64,000 bases of DNA. It comes from Dulcicalothrix desertica PCC 7102 (GTDB taxonomy: Bacteria; Cyanobacteriota; Cyanobacteriia; Cyanobacteriales; Nostocaceae). The stretch covers positions 62,001-126,000 of the forward strand of contig NZ_RSCL01000012.1 of the NCBI RefSeq assembly GCF_003991905.1. The letters are read 5' to 3'. The notes under the pieces were generated by a model. It did not search any database, was not told the DNA's origin, and was given only the letters and a program-made list of their open reading frames with translations. A program made the translations under genes and the position numbers. Positions 53,742 through 63,575 of the stretch are shown here, piece by piece; position 1 is the stretch's first letter; the number at the start of each line of letters is the position of its first letter.

Positions 53742-55220
53742 ATGACGACGGAAAATCAAGGTTTTGAAGTAATTAGCGACTCACCTGCATTGGGAGAAGT
53801 GAATTTAGAGCAATATCTTAGTCAACCTTATGTACTGCATAAACACGCGGATGCTTCAAGGAAACTGCAACGAGGCACGATAGATATTCTTGAGTTTTCC
53901 TCCTACCTAAAAGAACAAAACCGCGTAATGAAGAGAAAAAATTATAAAGAACTAGTTGTATCACTGGGTTTGGAAGGAGAGGACAGGAAGTATCTGAAAG
54001 TAGGCGCCACATTTTCTGATTTTGACTTTAAAGATTTAGCTTTGATTGAACCTGCCACAATATTTTTACTTGCTAAGAGTAGCAAAAAGTACCAATCAGT
54101 GATTGACCAACTCAAAAATGAAACTAATATTACTCAACAAAGAGTACGTGAATTAATTCAACTGAAGCGTAAAGCTCAGAAAGAGAAAAGTTCAGATGCA
54201 AATGGTAGTGTTTGGCGCCAACAAGAGAAAGGTAAAAAGTATTGCCAAATTGGAGCAATCCACGAAGAAGATGAGTTTACCGGCACGGTCATACAAAAAA
54301 TTGTTGATGAAAAAGGCATTCCTCCCCAAACTGTAGTTAGAAATGCGATGTCACTCGTTCAAGCTTACTCCTCAGCGCAGTTGGTATGGGCTAATAATTC
54401 GACTGAATTAAACAATGATGACCTAAAAAGCTTCTTTGACGTTGTTAAAATTGATACTCCAAACGGTGTTGAGGCGCCTAACTACAATTCTTCTTGCACA
54501 GACACTGAATCACAATCACCCGAAAATGAAGAAGGTAAGGAAGTAACATCGAGGAACGAAGTTGATGACTCGGATATTAGTGAGCCAGTAGTGGTGTTTG
54601 ATAGTGGCGCCGCAAAAGAAGTTAATAACGACGTGAATGATTCGGATGTTGGTAAGCCAGTAGTTGTGTTTGATAGTGGCGCCGCAAAAGAACTTAATAA
54701 CGACGTACATAACTCAGATGTTGGTGAGCCAATAGTAGTGTTCGATAGTGGCGCCGATTCAGAGGTTAATAAAGATATTAATAACTCGGATGCTAGTCAG
54801 CCAGTAGTGGTAAGCGGCACCGATTTAGAATTAGAAGAAGCAGTAATAATTGCGGAATATTTATCCAAACTTGAAACCTGGGGAGAAGTAGTGGCTGTAA
54901 TGGAAAATTGCCCAGGCGAATTGAAATTACTATCCTGGGAATTGCTTGACGAGAATCAAAAAGCGCGGTTATATCAACTAAAGCACGAATTTGAGGTCAG
55001 CAATACAAAGGTAGAGACTAATGAAGAAATGTCAGATAAAACCTTAAATCCAAACTCTCTGAACACTTTAAAAGTCGGAGATAAAGTGATGTGGGAGAAC
55101 TGTTACCCACATTTACATAGTTGGCAGCCTTTCATTATTACAAAGATTGAAGGGGATGAAGCAAGACTTGATTATTATGCTAATTCTGTACCTTTGGCAG
55201 AATTATCACTGGTTGAATAA
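53742..55220 (+). CDS. Protein with 24-residue tandem repeats
   Basis: A 492-residue protein of unknown function. Residues about 1-245 are soluble and helical, basic in the middle (QLKRKAQKEKSSD). Residues about 275-360 are three full and one partial copy of a 24-residue acidic repeat (SDxGxPVVVFDSGAAKEx). Residues about 365-430 are helical, and the C-terminal 60 (LKVGDKVMWENC...ITKIEGDEARLDYY) form a small beta-barrel domain like that ending the helicase at 51.7 kb. The ATG follows GGAGGAT. Family not recognised. Confidence 0.65.
   Translation: MTTENQGFEVISDSPALGEVNLEQYLSQPYVLHKHADASRKLQRGTIDILEFSSYLKEQNRVMKRKNYKELVVSLGLEGEDRKYLKVGATFSDFDFKDLALIEPATIFLLAKSSKKYQSVIDQLKNETNITQQRVRELIQLKRKAQKEKSSDANGSVWRQQEKGKKYCQIGAIHEEDEFTGTVIQKIVDEKGIPPQTVVRNAMSLVQAYSSAQLVWANNSTELNNDDLKSFFDVVKIDTPNGVEAPNYNSSCTDTESQSPENEEGKEVTSRNEVDDSDISEPVVVFDSGAAKEVNNDVNDSDVGKPVVVFDSGAAKELNNDVHNSDVGEPIVVFDSGADSEVNKDINNSDASQPVVVSGTDLELEEAVIIAEYLSKLETWGEVVAVMENCPGELKLLSWELLDENQKARLYQLKHEFEVSNTKVETNEEMSDKTLNPNSLNTLKVGDKVMWENCYPHLHSWQPFIITKIEGDEARLDYYANSVPLAELSLVE
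54564..54825 (+). repeat. 72-bp tandem repeats within coding sequence
   Basis: Units start at 54564, 54636, 54708 and 54780 (last one partial). The first three each carry one GGCGCC at the same place in the unit, so the iterated palindrome was copied with the repeat. The fourth has GGCACC there, one base different. Confidence 0.9.
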
Positions 55221-55445
55221 GTTATATTGGGCTTAAGAGCGCTTCGGTAATGCTTTGCTCGGTGCCTCTCGGAAAAACCCTATACAGTTGATAGTAAAAA
55301 ATAAATACCGCACCAATCTTTATTAGTGGTGATGGTATAGTTCCAATTAGCACTCAAGTTTCACATTAAAGGGTACTAAATTACTATCAGCTGTCGTTAG
55401 GCATTGTTGAGATATAAACGCAAAAATCACAAGTATTCATTTTTG

Positions 55446-55700
55446 TCAATTAAAAAAATCATCTACCCTAATATCTCTCCAAATATCAGAAATTTGCCAT
55501 CCTGAGTTGCCGACAGATTGCACTATGGGGTTATCGCGCACTGCAATATAATCAGATTCTTGATTCGGTATAGCTATAGGTTTTTGCTCTAAGCTAACCA
55601 TTGGAGTATCCTTAGTATCGGGTTGAGTATTTTGCTCAGAATCCTCTATTTTCTTGATTTTAAGGAGAAGTAGTTGTTCAGATTTTTTGATTAGTGTCAT
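55446..55700 (-). CDS. Small hypothetical protein
   Basis: An 84-residue protein, basic N-terminus (LIKKSEQLLLLKIKKIED), Gln/Pro-rich middle and WQISDIWRDIRVDDFFN end. No family is recognised. The C-terminal WxxxDIWxDIxVDDFF motif hints at a conserved peptide. It is divergent from the SUKH gene. Confidence 0.45.
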   Translation of the reverse strand: MTLIKKSEQLLLLKIKKIEDSEQNTQPDTKDTPMVSLEQKPIAIPNQESDYIAVRDNPIVQSVGNSGWQISDIWRDIRVDDFFN

Positions 55701-55868
55701 ATGCTGGTTTGCAACTAAGAGTCGGACTTAATTTGTATATCTACAAAAAGATGGACTCTTTATTATACCTTCTAGTACTCAAAGGGAGGCGCCTCAATGG
55801 TGAAACTTTACTCTTCGACACTGGGAAGTTGGTTTGATACAATAGATTATATTAAGAGTTTTTAAAAT

Positions 55869-56795
55869 ATGTCTACTGAGCAAAATCAACCTAAAGAATT
55901 CGACGCAGTGCGTGGAGAAGAAGTGGCATCGCCATTAGATGGTAGTGTTTTAGGTGGTATTCAGGGTGTTAAAAGGCGTTTAACAAATTCCCATTCTGAT
56001 GTAAAAATTGCCGCTCTTAATGATGCAATTAAATATGGCGATATTGGTTTAGATTTAGTCATTGATGCATTACAAGATTCTTCACAGCAGGTGCAATTAG
56101 TTGCTGCAAAATTATTGCAACAGAATGGAGGGGAAAAGGCTCAAAAAGCATTATTAACTTTTTCTAAGCTTGACATTATATCTCCGAAAAATATAGCTTT
56201 AAGAAGGGTCTTAGACAAAATACTCACAATTTTAGAAGAAAGGGTACCAGATATAGCATCCGCATTACAGCCTGGGCTAACTCGTGAAGAAATTGATAAA
56301 ATAACCAAAGATTTTCCCTTGAAGTTACCAGAAGAAGTATATGAATTATATCAGTGGCGAAATGGAATATCAGGCTATGTAGGATTTGGATTAACATGGA
56401 ATGGTATTCAAGGAGGATTTAGCCCCTTAGCAGAAGCCATCGAAGATTTTTATAATGTAAAACAAAGAGGTTGTCCATCAAATTTTTTGCGTCTTTTCTT
56501 GTTCATTCATTATTTGGGAGGAGATTATTTTGCGGTCAGTTTAGATAATGCAACATATCCAATCATCCATTTTACCGAAGATAATGAAATTACTATTCAA
56601 AATTTTTTAGGATTACAAAGGTTCTCACCCAGCTTAACGACTTTACTTTACGCTATCGTAGAATGCTTTCAGGTAAATGCTATATACATTTCTACTCCCT
56701 CAAATGATGATAGCAGCTTGGAATTTAACTACGATAAGGTCAGGAATATTATTCGTAAATATAATACAAGTAATCTAAAAATTTATAACTCATGA
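55869..56795 (+). CDS. SUKH (SMI1/KNR4)-like protein with shared N-terminal domain
   Basis: A 308-residue protein. Residues about 8-90 (EFDAVRGEEVASPLDGSVLGGIQGVKRRLTN...) make a domain that also begins the next gene, ending in a HEAT-like helix pair (VIDALQDSSQQVQLVAAKLL). The C-terminal half matches the SUKH pattern: LTREEIDKITKDFPLKLPEEVYELYQWRNGI, then YFAVSLDNATYPIIHFTEDNE. SUKH proteins include toxin-immunity proteins and peptide-binding modules. No polymorphic toxin is visible beside it. The start has no strong ribosome binding site. Confidence 0.7.
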   Translation: MSTEQNQPKEFDAVRGEEVASPLDGSVLGGIQGVKRRLTNSHSDVKIAALNDAIKYGDIGLDLVIDALQDSSQQVQLVAAKLLQQNGGEKAQKALLTFSKLDIISPKNIALRRVLDKILTILEERVPDIASALQPGLTREEIDKITKDFPLKLPEEVYELYQWRNGISGYVGFGLTWNGIQGGFSPLAEAIEDFYNVKQRGCPSNFLRLFLFIHYLGGDYFAVSLDNATYPIIHFTEDNEITIQNFLGLQRFSPSLTTLLYAIVECFQVNAIYISTPSNDDSSLEFNYDKVRNIIRKYNTSNLKIYNS

Positions 56796-56902
56796 TTTTT
56801 ATTCTCATTGTTCATTATAAGTTTACATAAATTTAGTTATTATACGCACGACATTAAAAAGCTGGTTTGATATAACAGATTAGATAAATAGTTTTTAAAA
56901 TC

Positions 56903-58162
56903 ATGTCTACTGATAAAAATTTACCCAGAGAATTTGACGTAGTGCTTGGAGGGGAAGCACCACCACCGTTACAGGGTGCTGTTTTAGGTGGGATTAAGGG
57001 TGTTAAGAAGCGTTTGACAAGTTCTATAGTCAAAGTAAGAATAGATGCTGTAAATGAAGCCTTGCAATATGGTGAGTCAGGTTTAAACCTAGTAATTGCG
57101 GCATTACAAGACGAATCATCACAGGTACAGCTTTCTGCCTATTTACTTCTGCGAGAAAGGACAGAATTAGAAATTAAACAGGCAATAAAAGCATTTCAAA
57201 GTTGGAAATTACCTGAGCGCTTAGAGTGGTATTCAGACCATCATGTTAGTAAATTTTTCAACAAAGAAGTTGAGGATTTTGACCCACAAATCGGTATAAC
57301 CAACCCGACAGGAATTGCTTATGCTGTCAGATGTGAAGCAGGCGAAGAAAATTTTGAAATCTTTAGAGAGAAGTTGGAAAGTCTAACCCAAGATGCACAA
57401 GCTAGTAAACTAGAAGCTTTAGTAATTGGCATGTGGGATGAATATGGTGATGATGATTCTAGCTGCGTCGTTGATGCTTTAGTATCAGTTAAGGACAAAT
57501 TAAAAAATCTAAAAGCTATATTTATCGGCGATATAGAATTTTCTGAATGGATGATTTCTAGCATAGAGCAAAGTGATATTAGCCCTTTATTAAGAGCTTA
57601 TCCTCTATTAGAAGTAATACAACTACGTGGAGCTTCCAATTTACAATTTAGCCAGTTACACCATGAAAATTTGAAGGCTATTATTATTGAAAGTGGTGCA
57701 TTAACTCGTGAGACAATAGCTCAAATTTGTGATTTACAGTTACCTGCATTACAACATCTAGAAATATGGCTGGGTAGTTATCGCTATGGAGGAAATTCAA
57801 CTGTTGATGATTTAATGCCTATTTTAGAAGGTAATCTATTTCCACGCTTGAGCTTTTTGGGATTGCGAAATAGTAATTATTCTGACGATATTGCTTGTGC
57901 GATAGTCAATACACTTATAGTCAAGTTTATTAATATTCTTGACCTAGCAATGGGAACTCTTTCTGATGAAGGCGCCGAAGCTTTACTAAACTGTTCTGCA
58001 ATTAATAAACTCGATATTTTAAACGTTCATGAGAACTATTTATCTGACGAGATGATTATGCGCTTATCTCAGTTAGATTGTCAATTAGTTAACCATCATC
58101 AAAAACGAGAGGAAAATGATGAAGACCCTCGTTACAGACGCTACTGTTCTATTGCTGAGTAA
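56903..58162 (+). CDS. STM4015/LRR-like protein with shared N-terminal domain
   Basis: A 419-residue protein. Residues 1-90 are about half identical to the start of the preceding gene (PREFDVVLGGEAPPPLQGAVLGGIKGVKKRLTS...VIAALQDESSQVQLSAYLLL). From residue about 170 it is built of leucine-rich repeats: KLKNLKAIFIGDIEFSEWMI, LLEVIQLRGASNLQF, LPALQHLEIWL, LSFLGLRNSNYSDD, LDILNVHENYLSD. This combination resembles the STM4015-type LRR proteins linked to WGR domains. The shared N-terminus suggests a common docking or regulatory role for the pair. It lies 107 bases after its paralogue in the same direction. Confidence 0.7.
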   Translation: MSTDKNLPREFDVVLGGEAPPPLQGAVLGGIKGVKKRLTSSIVKVRIDAVNEALQYGESGLNLVIAALQDESSQVQLSAYLLLRERTELEIKQAIKAFQSWKLPERLEWYSDHHVSKFFNKEVEDFDPQIGITNPTGIAYAVRCEAGEENFEIFREKLESLTQDAQASKLEALVIGMWDEYGDDDSSCVVDALVSVKDKLKNLKAIFIGDIEFSEWMISSIEQSDISPLLRAYPLLEVIQLRGASNLQFSQLHHENLKAIIIESGALTRETIAQICDLQLPALQHLEIWLGSYRYGGNSTVDDLMPILEGNLFPRLSFLGLRNSNYSDDIACAIVNTLIVKFINILDLAMGTLSDEGAEALLNCSAINKLDILNVHENYLSDEMIMRLSQLDCQLVNHHQKREENDEDPRYRRYCSIAE

Positions 58163-58440
58163 TTTTAATGTTATTAACTCGCATAAATATATGCCATGTG
58201 AGGCTATTTTAACCGATACTCCACAAAGCGCGACTAAAGGCGCCGTGAGCGTAGTGGAAACTACAACCTACCTACTACCATCTCCTACGTTTGGAGAACA
58301 CTTGGTTAAAAAAAAGAACATGAAAACCAGATTGCTTATGTAGTGGGCTATACTACAAATAAACGCGATGTTCTTGTTCGTTGTGCTGTTATCAATCTTT
58401 GGGCTTTGTTTCTTAATTTATATGTAAACTAACTTAACGA

Positions 58441-59730
58441 ATGGACGAAGCAGAATTTACAAGCAGCCTATTTAAAGGGCTTGGGCGCCCACACTGTTAC
58501 TATCAGCGACACAAAGATTTTCCCTATCGTGAGGCACTTCTCCATGCATGTTTATATAATCCTGCTTATGACCACCAAATAGAAGGTGCGCGCACAAACT
58601 ACTACTGGGAACTTCTGAATATCACTGCTTGTAACACTGATATTCGTCAAAACATTCTAGAAGCTTTGAGAAATCCAGTTGAGGAAATGGATATTGAGCA
58701 ACTTTTTGGCTTTGCTCTTAACTATGCTCGTTCTGGGGATACCGTTGCTCGCCAGTTAATGTACTCGTTGGGTGCTGAGTATGCTTGTGCCGGTAGTACT
58801 GTAGGCGCCGAACAACTTGTTGAGCTTGATAACATTGATGCTTTTCTATTTATAGCAGAGCATCGGGGAAGGACAAATGAAGCACAGCCAGATTTTTGGG
58901 ATAACGATTTTCTCCTCAAACAAATCGAGAAGCACTTGAGTGCAGAAAAAATCCAAGAGCAATTAAAGAAGGCACAACAAACTAATGTTTTTATCGCGCG
59001 CTATTTTACTTTAATCTCATCTCAAGATACTGCACGTACTCTTAAACCTTCTTTAAGCCAACAACCTTACGAAGAAATTAAGCGTATAATTTTGGAGAGT
59101 CAACGAAGAATAGCATCTGCTGTGTTCTATCGTTGGGGAAAACTTGCATCTGATGATGATATTTATCGGGCAGCACAGGATTTATTGACTCTGACTGATA
59201 CAAAAATAATTCCTTTATATTTAGGAATGTTTTGTAAGCGAACATTTCCGTTTGGTTTGTCACCTTTATTACCACTTGTTTGGTCTAATGAGGAACGTGT
59301 CGCCAGTTATGCCATTAGAGCAGTAGCAATGTTTCACGATTCACAAGTCCGCGCGCTTGCACTACAATTAATTGCTGCCAAACATCACACGAGTGATGCA
59401 ATAAAACTATTTATCCATAACTTTCAAGCTGGTGACGAACTTTTCTTAACAGAGATTTTTGAACAAAATATTGACGATGATGATTTACATTCTCTAATTT
59501 GCAGTTTGATTGATGTTTTTGAACAAAATTTAACACAATCATCTCAAGATTTGCTGATAGCACTATATGAGCAAAGTCCATGTTCTATATGTCGTCAACA
59601 CATCGTTGACTGTTTGGTAAAACTTGCAAGTTTACCAGACTGGATAATTGATGAGTGCCAGTACGACGCGAATGAGAAAATTCGGCTTGCTGTCCATCAA
59701 TATTGTGAAGCAAAACAATCGCAGTTTTAA
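58441..59730 (+). CDS. Hypothetical HEAT-like helical protein
   Basis: A 429-residue, almost wholly helical protein (HACLYNPAYDHQIEGARTNYYWELLN..., then repeated 30-40 residue helical pairs to the C-terminus RLAVHQYCEA). The layout looks like HEAT/armadillo-type repeats, a scaffold. I cannot name a family. It follows the LRR gene by 278 bases that contain one GGCGCC and no gene. Three GGCGCC sites within or at the edge of it suggest long residence. Confidence 0.6.
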   Translation: MDEAEFTSSLFKGLGRPHCYYQRHKDFPYREALLHACLYNPAYDHQIEGARTNYYWELLNITACNTDIRQNILEALRNPVEEMDIEQLFGFALNYARSGDTVARQLMYSLGAEYACAGSTVGAEQLVELDNIDAFLFIAEHRGRTNEAQPDFWDNDFLLKQIEKHLSAEKIQEQLKKAQQTNVFIARYFTLISSQDTARTLKPSLSQQPYEEIKRIILESQRRIASAVFYRWGKLASDDDIYRAAQDLLTLTDTKIIPLYLGMFCKRTFPFGLSPLLPLVWSNEERVASYAIRAVAMFHDSQVRALALQLIAAKHHTSDAIKLFIHNFQAGDELFLTEIFEQNIDDDDLHSLICSLIDVFEQNLTQSSQDLLIALYEQSPCSICRQHIVDCLVKLASLPDWIIDECQYDANEKIRLAVHQYCEAKQSQF

Positions 59731-59959
59731 ACTACTGCTGCTATCTGATGCAGAATATTTATCAAGATTGGGTTAGACACCGTTTCTACACCCTTCTTAA
59801 AATAATTAATGAGTATAGCGAAAAACCAGATTGAAAGGTGCCAACAGTTAATACAGTCAACAAAGTAGCACCTCTCAGGCGAAAACATCCCACAAGTTAT
59901 CGCTTTGTATCGAGACTTCACCGTATAAACGAACGCTGTGTCGAGAGCGAGTGTATGAA

Positions 59960-61999
59960 TCACGATTGGGGAGCGGTGACACCAAAATCAAATTTATTTT
60001 GTTTTTTGTCATCTAAAAATAAATTTAGTTCTTTGACACTTGTAGTTCTTGCATTTTTGGCTAAAATTAACTCAATTGCTTCTTTAATTTTTGTAATTTG
60101 ATATTTAGACCTTCCATCACTTCTACTACTTCTCTCATATATGTCATTTTGTGGAGATTCAAATACAATTTTACGATACCTGACATACTTTTCAAGCATT
60201 ATATCTAATAGCGTTTGACCATCTTTAGTCATCGTATTAACATCTGCACCATGTTCGAGTAATAATTTTATGATGTCAGCAGAAAACTGGTCACGATTAA
60301 AAGCTGTTATTATTGGTGTATTGCCAGAAGAATCTTTTGCATTAACATTGGCGCCACTTTTTATCAAAAGCTTTACAATATTTTCATTATTCTCTTGGAT
60401 AGCCAAGTGCAGTGGCGTTCTAGTTTCTCGCTCAGTACTTATTAGATTAACATCGGCACCTTTATCAATCAATGTTTTTATAATTTCTTCTCGATGATAC
60501 TCTTGATTTATAATAGCTGCCATTAATGCTGTAGTTCCATTATTGTCAAGTGCATTCACATTTGCTCCATGTTTTATTACCATATTTAATACTTCTTTAA
60601 GATTATTATTGTTCTCTTCATTTCTATACCTATTTCTATATTCATTTCGATTCATTAAATTTACAAGTAAAGAATCGCTTCTTGCTCCATCAATTTTGTT
60701 ATTAGGATTCGCACCATTATCTAGTAAAAAATTGACTAATTCCATTGTCTGAGAAGATTGTAATTTATATAAAATTAAATTACCAGATTCAGGAATATTA
60801 AAATTAGCTCCGCGTTTTAAAAGAAATTTCGCATCTTCATTGTCGGCACAAAATATTAATGGAACAGTATTTGACTTCTGACGGTCGCGACTGGAATGGT
60901 TATAATTAGGAACTAGTAAAGCCTTAATTCTAGCATTGGGATTAAGACCTTGTTGTACATATTCCCTCAATTTGTCTGAGCTATCACATGTATCGCTAGG
61001 CGCCATCTGAGACATATTAGCTATATTTCCTGTGTTGCTAACAGGCAAATTTTCTTTGTTGGACATCTTAGACATCAATAAAGATGAAACACTACCAACG
61101 ACTAGTGTAATGGAAGTTAATATTATGGCTGGTAAAAATTTAGTTTTTTTATTCAACAATTTTTGCGGATTCCTCAGCACATCTAACGCTTCCCGTGCAG
61201 AAGAAAAACGTTCGTTTGGGTCAGGCGCCAGCATTTTCTCCAACCAATTAGCAAAACTATCAGAAATTTGAACTTTCGAGCGAAAGTCAACACTCAAACC
61301 CTTAGCCGGTAACTCCGTAGGAGAACGACAGGTTAATAAAAATAATAACGTAGCGGCTAAACCGTATAAATCGCTCGTAGGCGATACGGTTCCGCGAAAT
61401 TGTTCCGGTGCAATGTAACCAAAAGTCCCAACAACCGTACTACCATGCATCATCGTCGTGTAATAGGTATCCCGTACCGCACCAAAATCTACTAAAAACA
61501 CTAAACCGTTATCATCACGAATAATATTGTTAGGCTTGATATCACGATGAATCACCCAAGGCTCTAGCTCGTGCAAGTAAATCAAAATTTCTAAGATTTG
61601 TTCAGCAACGTCTTTAACTGCTGCTTCTTTTGGGCGCCATCCCGATTCTATCCAAGTAGCAAGGGATTTACCTTTGGCCAATGCCTGAACAATACAGAAT
61701 TGGCGGTCGTTTTCTGTATCAATACAAAACGAATCGTAATAACGGGGAATTCCCTGGTGTTGCAGTTTTGCGAGTACTTTTGCCTCTCGCTCAAACAACT
61801 CCAGTACTTTCCAATCACTCATTTTCTTGAACGATAAAACCTTGAGAGCAAAACAGTTACCTGGCTGTTCTACATCTTCGACTGCGAAGGTTACTCCACT
61901 ACTTCCCTCACCCAAAACATCAATTACCCGGTAACGTATTCCCTCTGGAGCGGTAATGATATCTCCCTGCTGGTATGGTAAATCTCTCATGCAACTCAC
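59960..61999 (-). CDS. Serine/threonine protein kinase with ankyrin repeats
   Basis: A 679-residue protein. The kinase domain (about residues 16-275) has VLGEGSSGVTF (glycine loop), FALKVL (ATP-binding Lys), VIHRDIKPNN with D153, VDFGAVRD and GYIAPEQ, so it appears active. One membrane span (FLPAIILTSITLVVGSVSSLLM) lies near residues 293-315. The C-terminal part (about 345-640) consists of ankyrin-type repeats (TPLHLAIQENNENIVKLLIKSGANVNAKD and similar), with asparagine-rich insertions. The kinase is therefore cytoplasmic and the ankyrin part is on the other side of the membrane, or the span is a hairpin. Cyanobacterial Hanks-type kinases of this build are common. Confidence 0.92.
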   Translation of the reverse strand: MSCMRDLPYQQGDIITAPEGIRYRVIDVLGEGSSGVTFAVEDVEQPGNCFALKVLSFKKMSDWKVLELFEREAKVLAKLQHQGIPRYYDSFCIDTENDRQFCIVQALAKGKSLATWIESGWRPKEAAVKDVAEQILEILIYLHELEPWVIHRDIKPNNIIRDDNGLVFLVDFGAVRDTYYTTMMHGSTVVGTFGYIAPEQFRGTVSPTSDLYGLAATLLFLLTCRSPTELPAKGLSVDFRSKVQISDSFANWLEKMLAPDPNERFSSAREALDVLRNPQKLLNKKTKFLPAIILTSITLVVGSVSSLLMSKMSNKENLPVSNTGNIANMSQMAPSDTCDSSDKLREYVQQGLNPNARIKALLVPNYNHSSRDRQKSNTVPLIFCADNEDAKFLLKRGANFNIPESGNLILYKLQSSQTMELVNFLLDNGANPNNKIDGARSDSLLVNLMNRNEYRNRYRNEENNNNLKEVLNMVIKHGANVNALDNNGTTALMAAIINQEYHREEIIKTLIDKGADVNLISTERETRTPLHLAIQENNENIVKLLIKSGANVNAKDSSGNTPIITAFNRDQFSADIIKLLLEHGADVNTMTKDGQTLLDIMLEKYVRYRKIVFESPQNDIYERSSRSDGRSKYQITKIKEAIELILAKNARTTSVKELNLFLDDKKQNKFDFGVTAPQS

Positions 62000-62664
62000 T
62001 AATAATTAAAAAACATTACTTTTATATTAAATTTGTATGAAAACTAAATTATTTCATGACTGTAAATAATTTGTATGTTTTTAGGTAATTTTTGATAAAT
62101 ATGCGATAGGGAAAAAGTTAAGTTATCTTAAAATCATTTCCTATGTTATGGGTTGTGGCAGGGAATATCTCAGTAAAAATGAAATTATGTTGGTGAAATT
62201 ATGGTGTTTAAATAAATCAGCTTTACACAATTGAAACAATTAGTTTCTGCGCTGTTATGGCCGCGTCACGGGTGTACGGACTTACGCAAGTAACACAAGT
62301 ATTCGAGGATACTTCCTTTGTCAGAAATTAGTCAATAACTTCACGCCATTGAGAGGTCACCATTTTGATAATAAGAAGCTTTTCTATTGTCCAGTCTTAA
62401 CAATTTGACACAACTCACGGCGCCTTTGGTTTTGCGTACCTTCAATTAACGGTTTAACAAGGCTCAGAAAAACATGTTCGGCAGTATTCTCCCCGAACGG
62501 CAAGTCTTGCCGTTCGATGGAGTAGTAAAGCAAAGTAGTTCATAAATATTAAGCAAGTACATTAAATTATCTTACTTGTGTTATTGAAGGCGCCGCACTA
62601 CTGACATTTTTTAAGAACAGTAGGTTTGCGTGAAATCTCTTTTACGATGTAGATTTAGAAAAAG
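62000..62664. other. Intergenic region with palindrome copy 3
   Basis: 665 bases without a gene. The 23-bp palindrome CGAACGGCAA-GTC-TTGCCGTTCG is at 62494-62516. It is preceded by TTCAATTAACGGTTTAACAA, which recurs in near form before copy 4 at 63362. GGCGCC lies at 62418 and 62590. Confidence 0.7.
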
Positions 62665-63314
62665 ATGATATGGAATCGGACGTATAATAAATACCCAGGC
62701 GGCACAAAAGTGAAAGCAATGATTTTCGACATAGACGGCACGCTCCTACAGTCCGATGTAAATGACGACGCTCCGGTACTTGGCATCAGTTCGCTCCGGT
62801 ACTTGGCGATGTCAGCTTGCGTCCGTCCTGGGGGATGTATACACAATTCACTCTTCTCTGGTATCTTGGCTGAGATTCTGAATGACAATGCTATAGAAAC
62901 AACATCAGAGAGAGTGGGCGCAGTTCGAGATCACTTTGTTGAAAGTGTCCGTCGTCATCTCTCTGAGCAAGGTCCGTTTGTAGAGATGCCAGGTGCGAGG
63001 ACTTTTGTGCAGAATCTTCACAATTCGACCATGTATCGAATTGCCTACGCAACAGGCGGTTGGCGTGGATCGGCACTACTAAAACTGTCGCTCTCAGGCT
63101 TTCCTATAACGGGCTAGCCACCTCCGATGACCATTTCCAGAGGAAGGAAATAATGCTTAACGCGCTCCGGCAACTGAATCGGGTCTTTGAAACCGTTACA
63201 TACTATGGAGACGGACACTGGGATGCTGTCGCTGCCAAAGCGCTTGGGTGGCAGTTTGTTCCCGTTGGTACAAAGCTCAATGGGTTAACTAGGTATGAAC
63301 AGTGTGTATCCTAA
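62665..63314 (+). pseudogene. HAD-superfamily hydrolase, frameshifted
   Basis: Two overlapping frames together make one HAD phosphatase. The first (to 63117) has MIFDIDGTLLQS, the DxDGT nucleophile motif, and IAYATGGWRGSALLKLSLSGF; the second resumes LATSDDH...TYYGDGHWDAVAAKALGWQFVPVG, the C-terminal acidic motif. A single-base shift near 63100-63110 separates them. A partial duplication of CTCCGGTACTTGGC near 62770-62805 is a second defect. GC is higher than in neighbouring genes and no GGCGCC is present, so it is probably a foreign, decayed gene. It is flanked by copies 3 and 4 of the 23-bp palindrome. Confidence 0.8.
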
Positions 63315-63415
63315 CAATTGTCGAGGTCAGGCTTGCAAATGGCGCCCATATCAGTTGACACCCTCAATTAACGTTTCAACAAGCTTTGGAGAAACATAAA
63401 AGGGCAAGATTCTGT

Positions 63416-63438
63416 CGAACGGCAACAGTTGCCGTTCG
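63416..63438. repeat. Dispersed 23-bp palindrome, copy 4
   Basis: Arms CGAACGGCAA / TTGCCGTTCG with loop CAG. CTCAATTAACGTTTCAACAAG precedes it at 63362, matching the flank of copy 3. Confidence 0.85.
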
Positions 63439-63575
63439 GAGTCGTCGTTTATTTATACTATTTTTGGCTCGTATTTTTAAAGGCGCCTAAATTTTCCCAT
63501 ATAATTTGGGAGATTATGGGTGGTTGTGTCCAAAATCTATTTGAATAGTCTCTTTATTATTAGTGCTGGACACGC

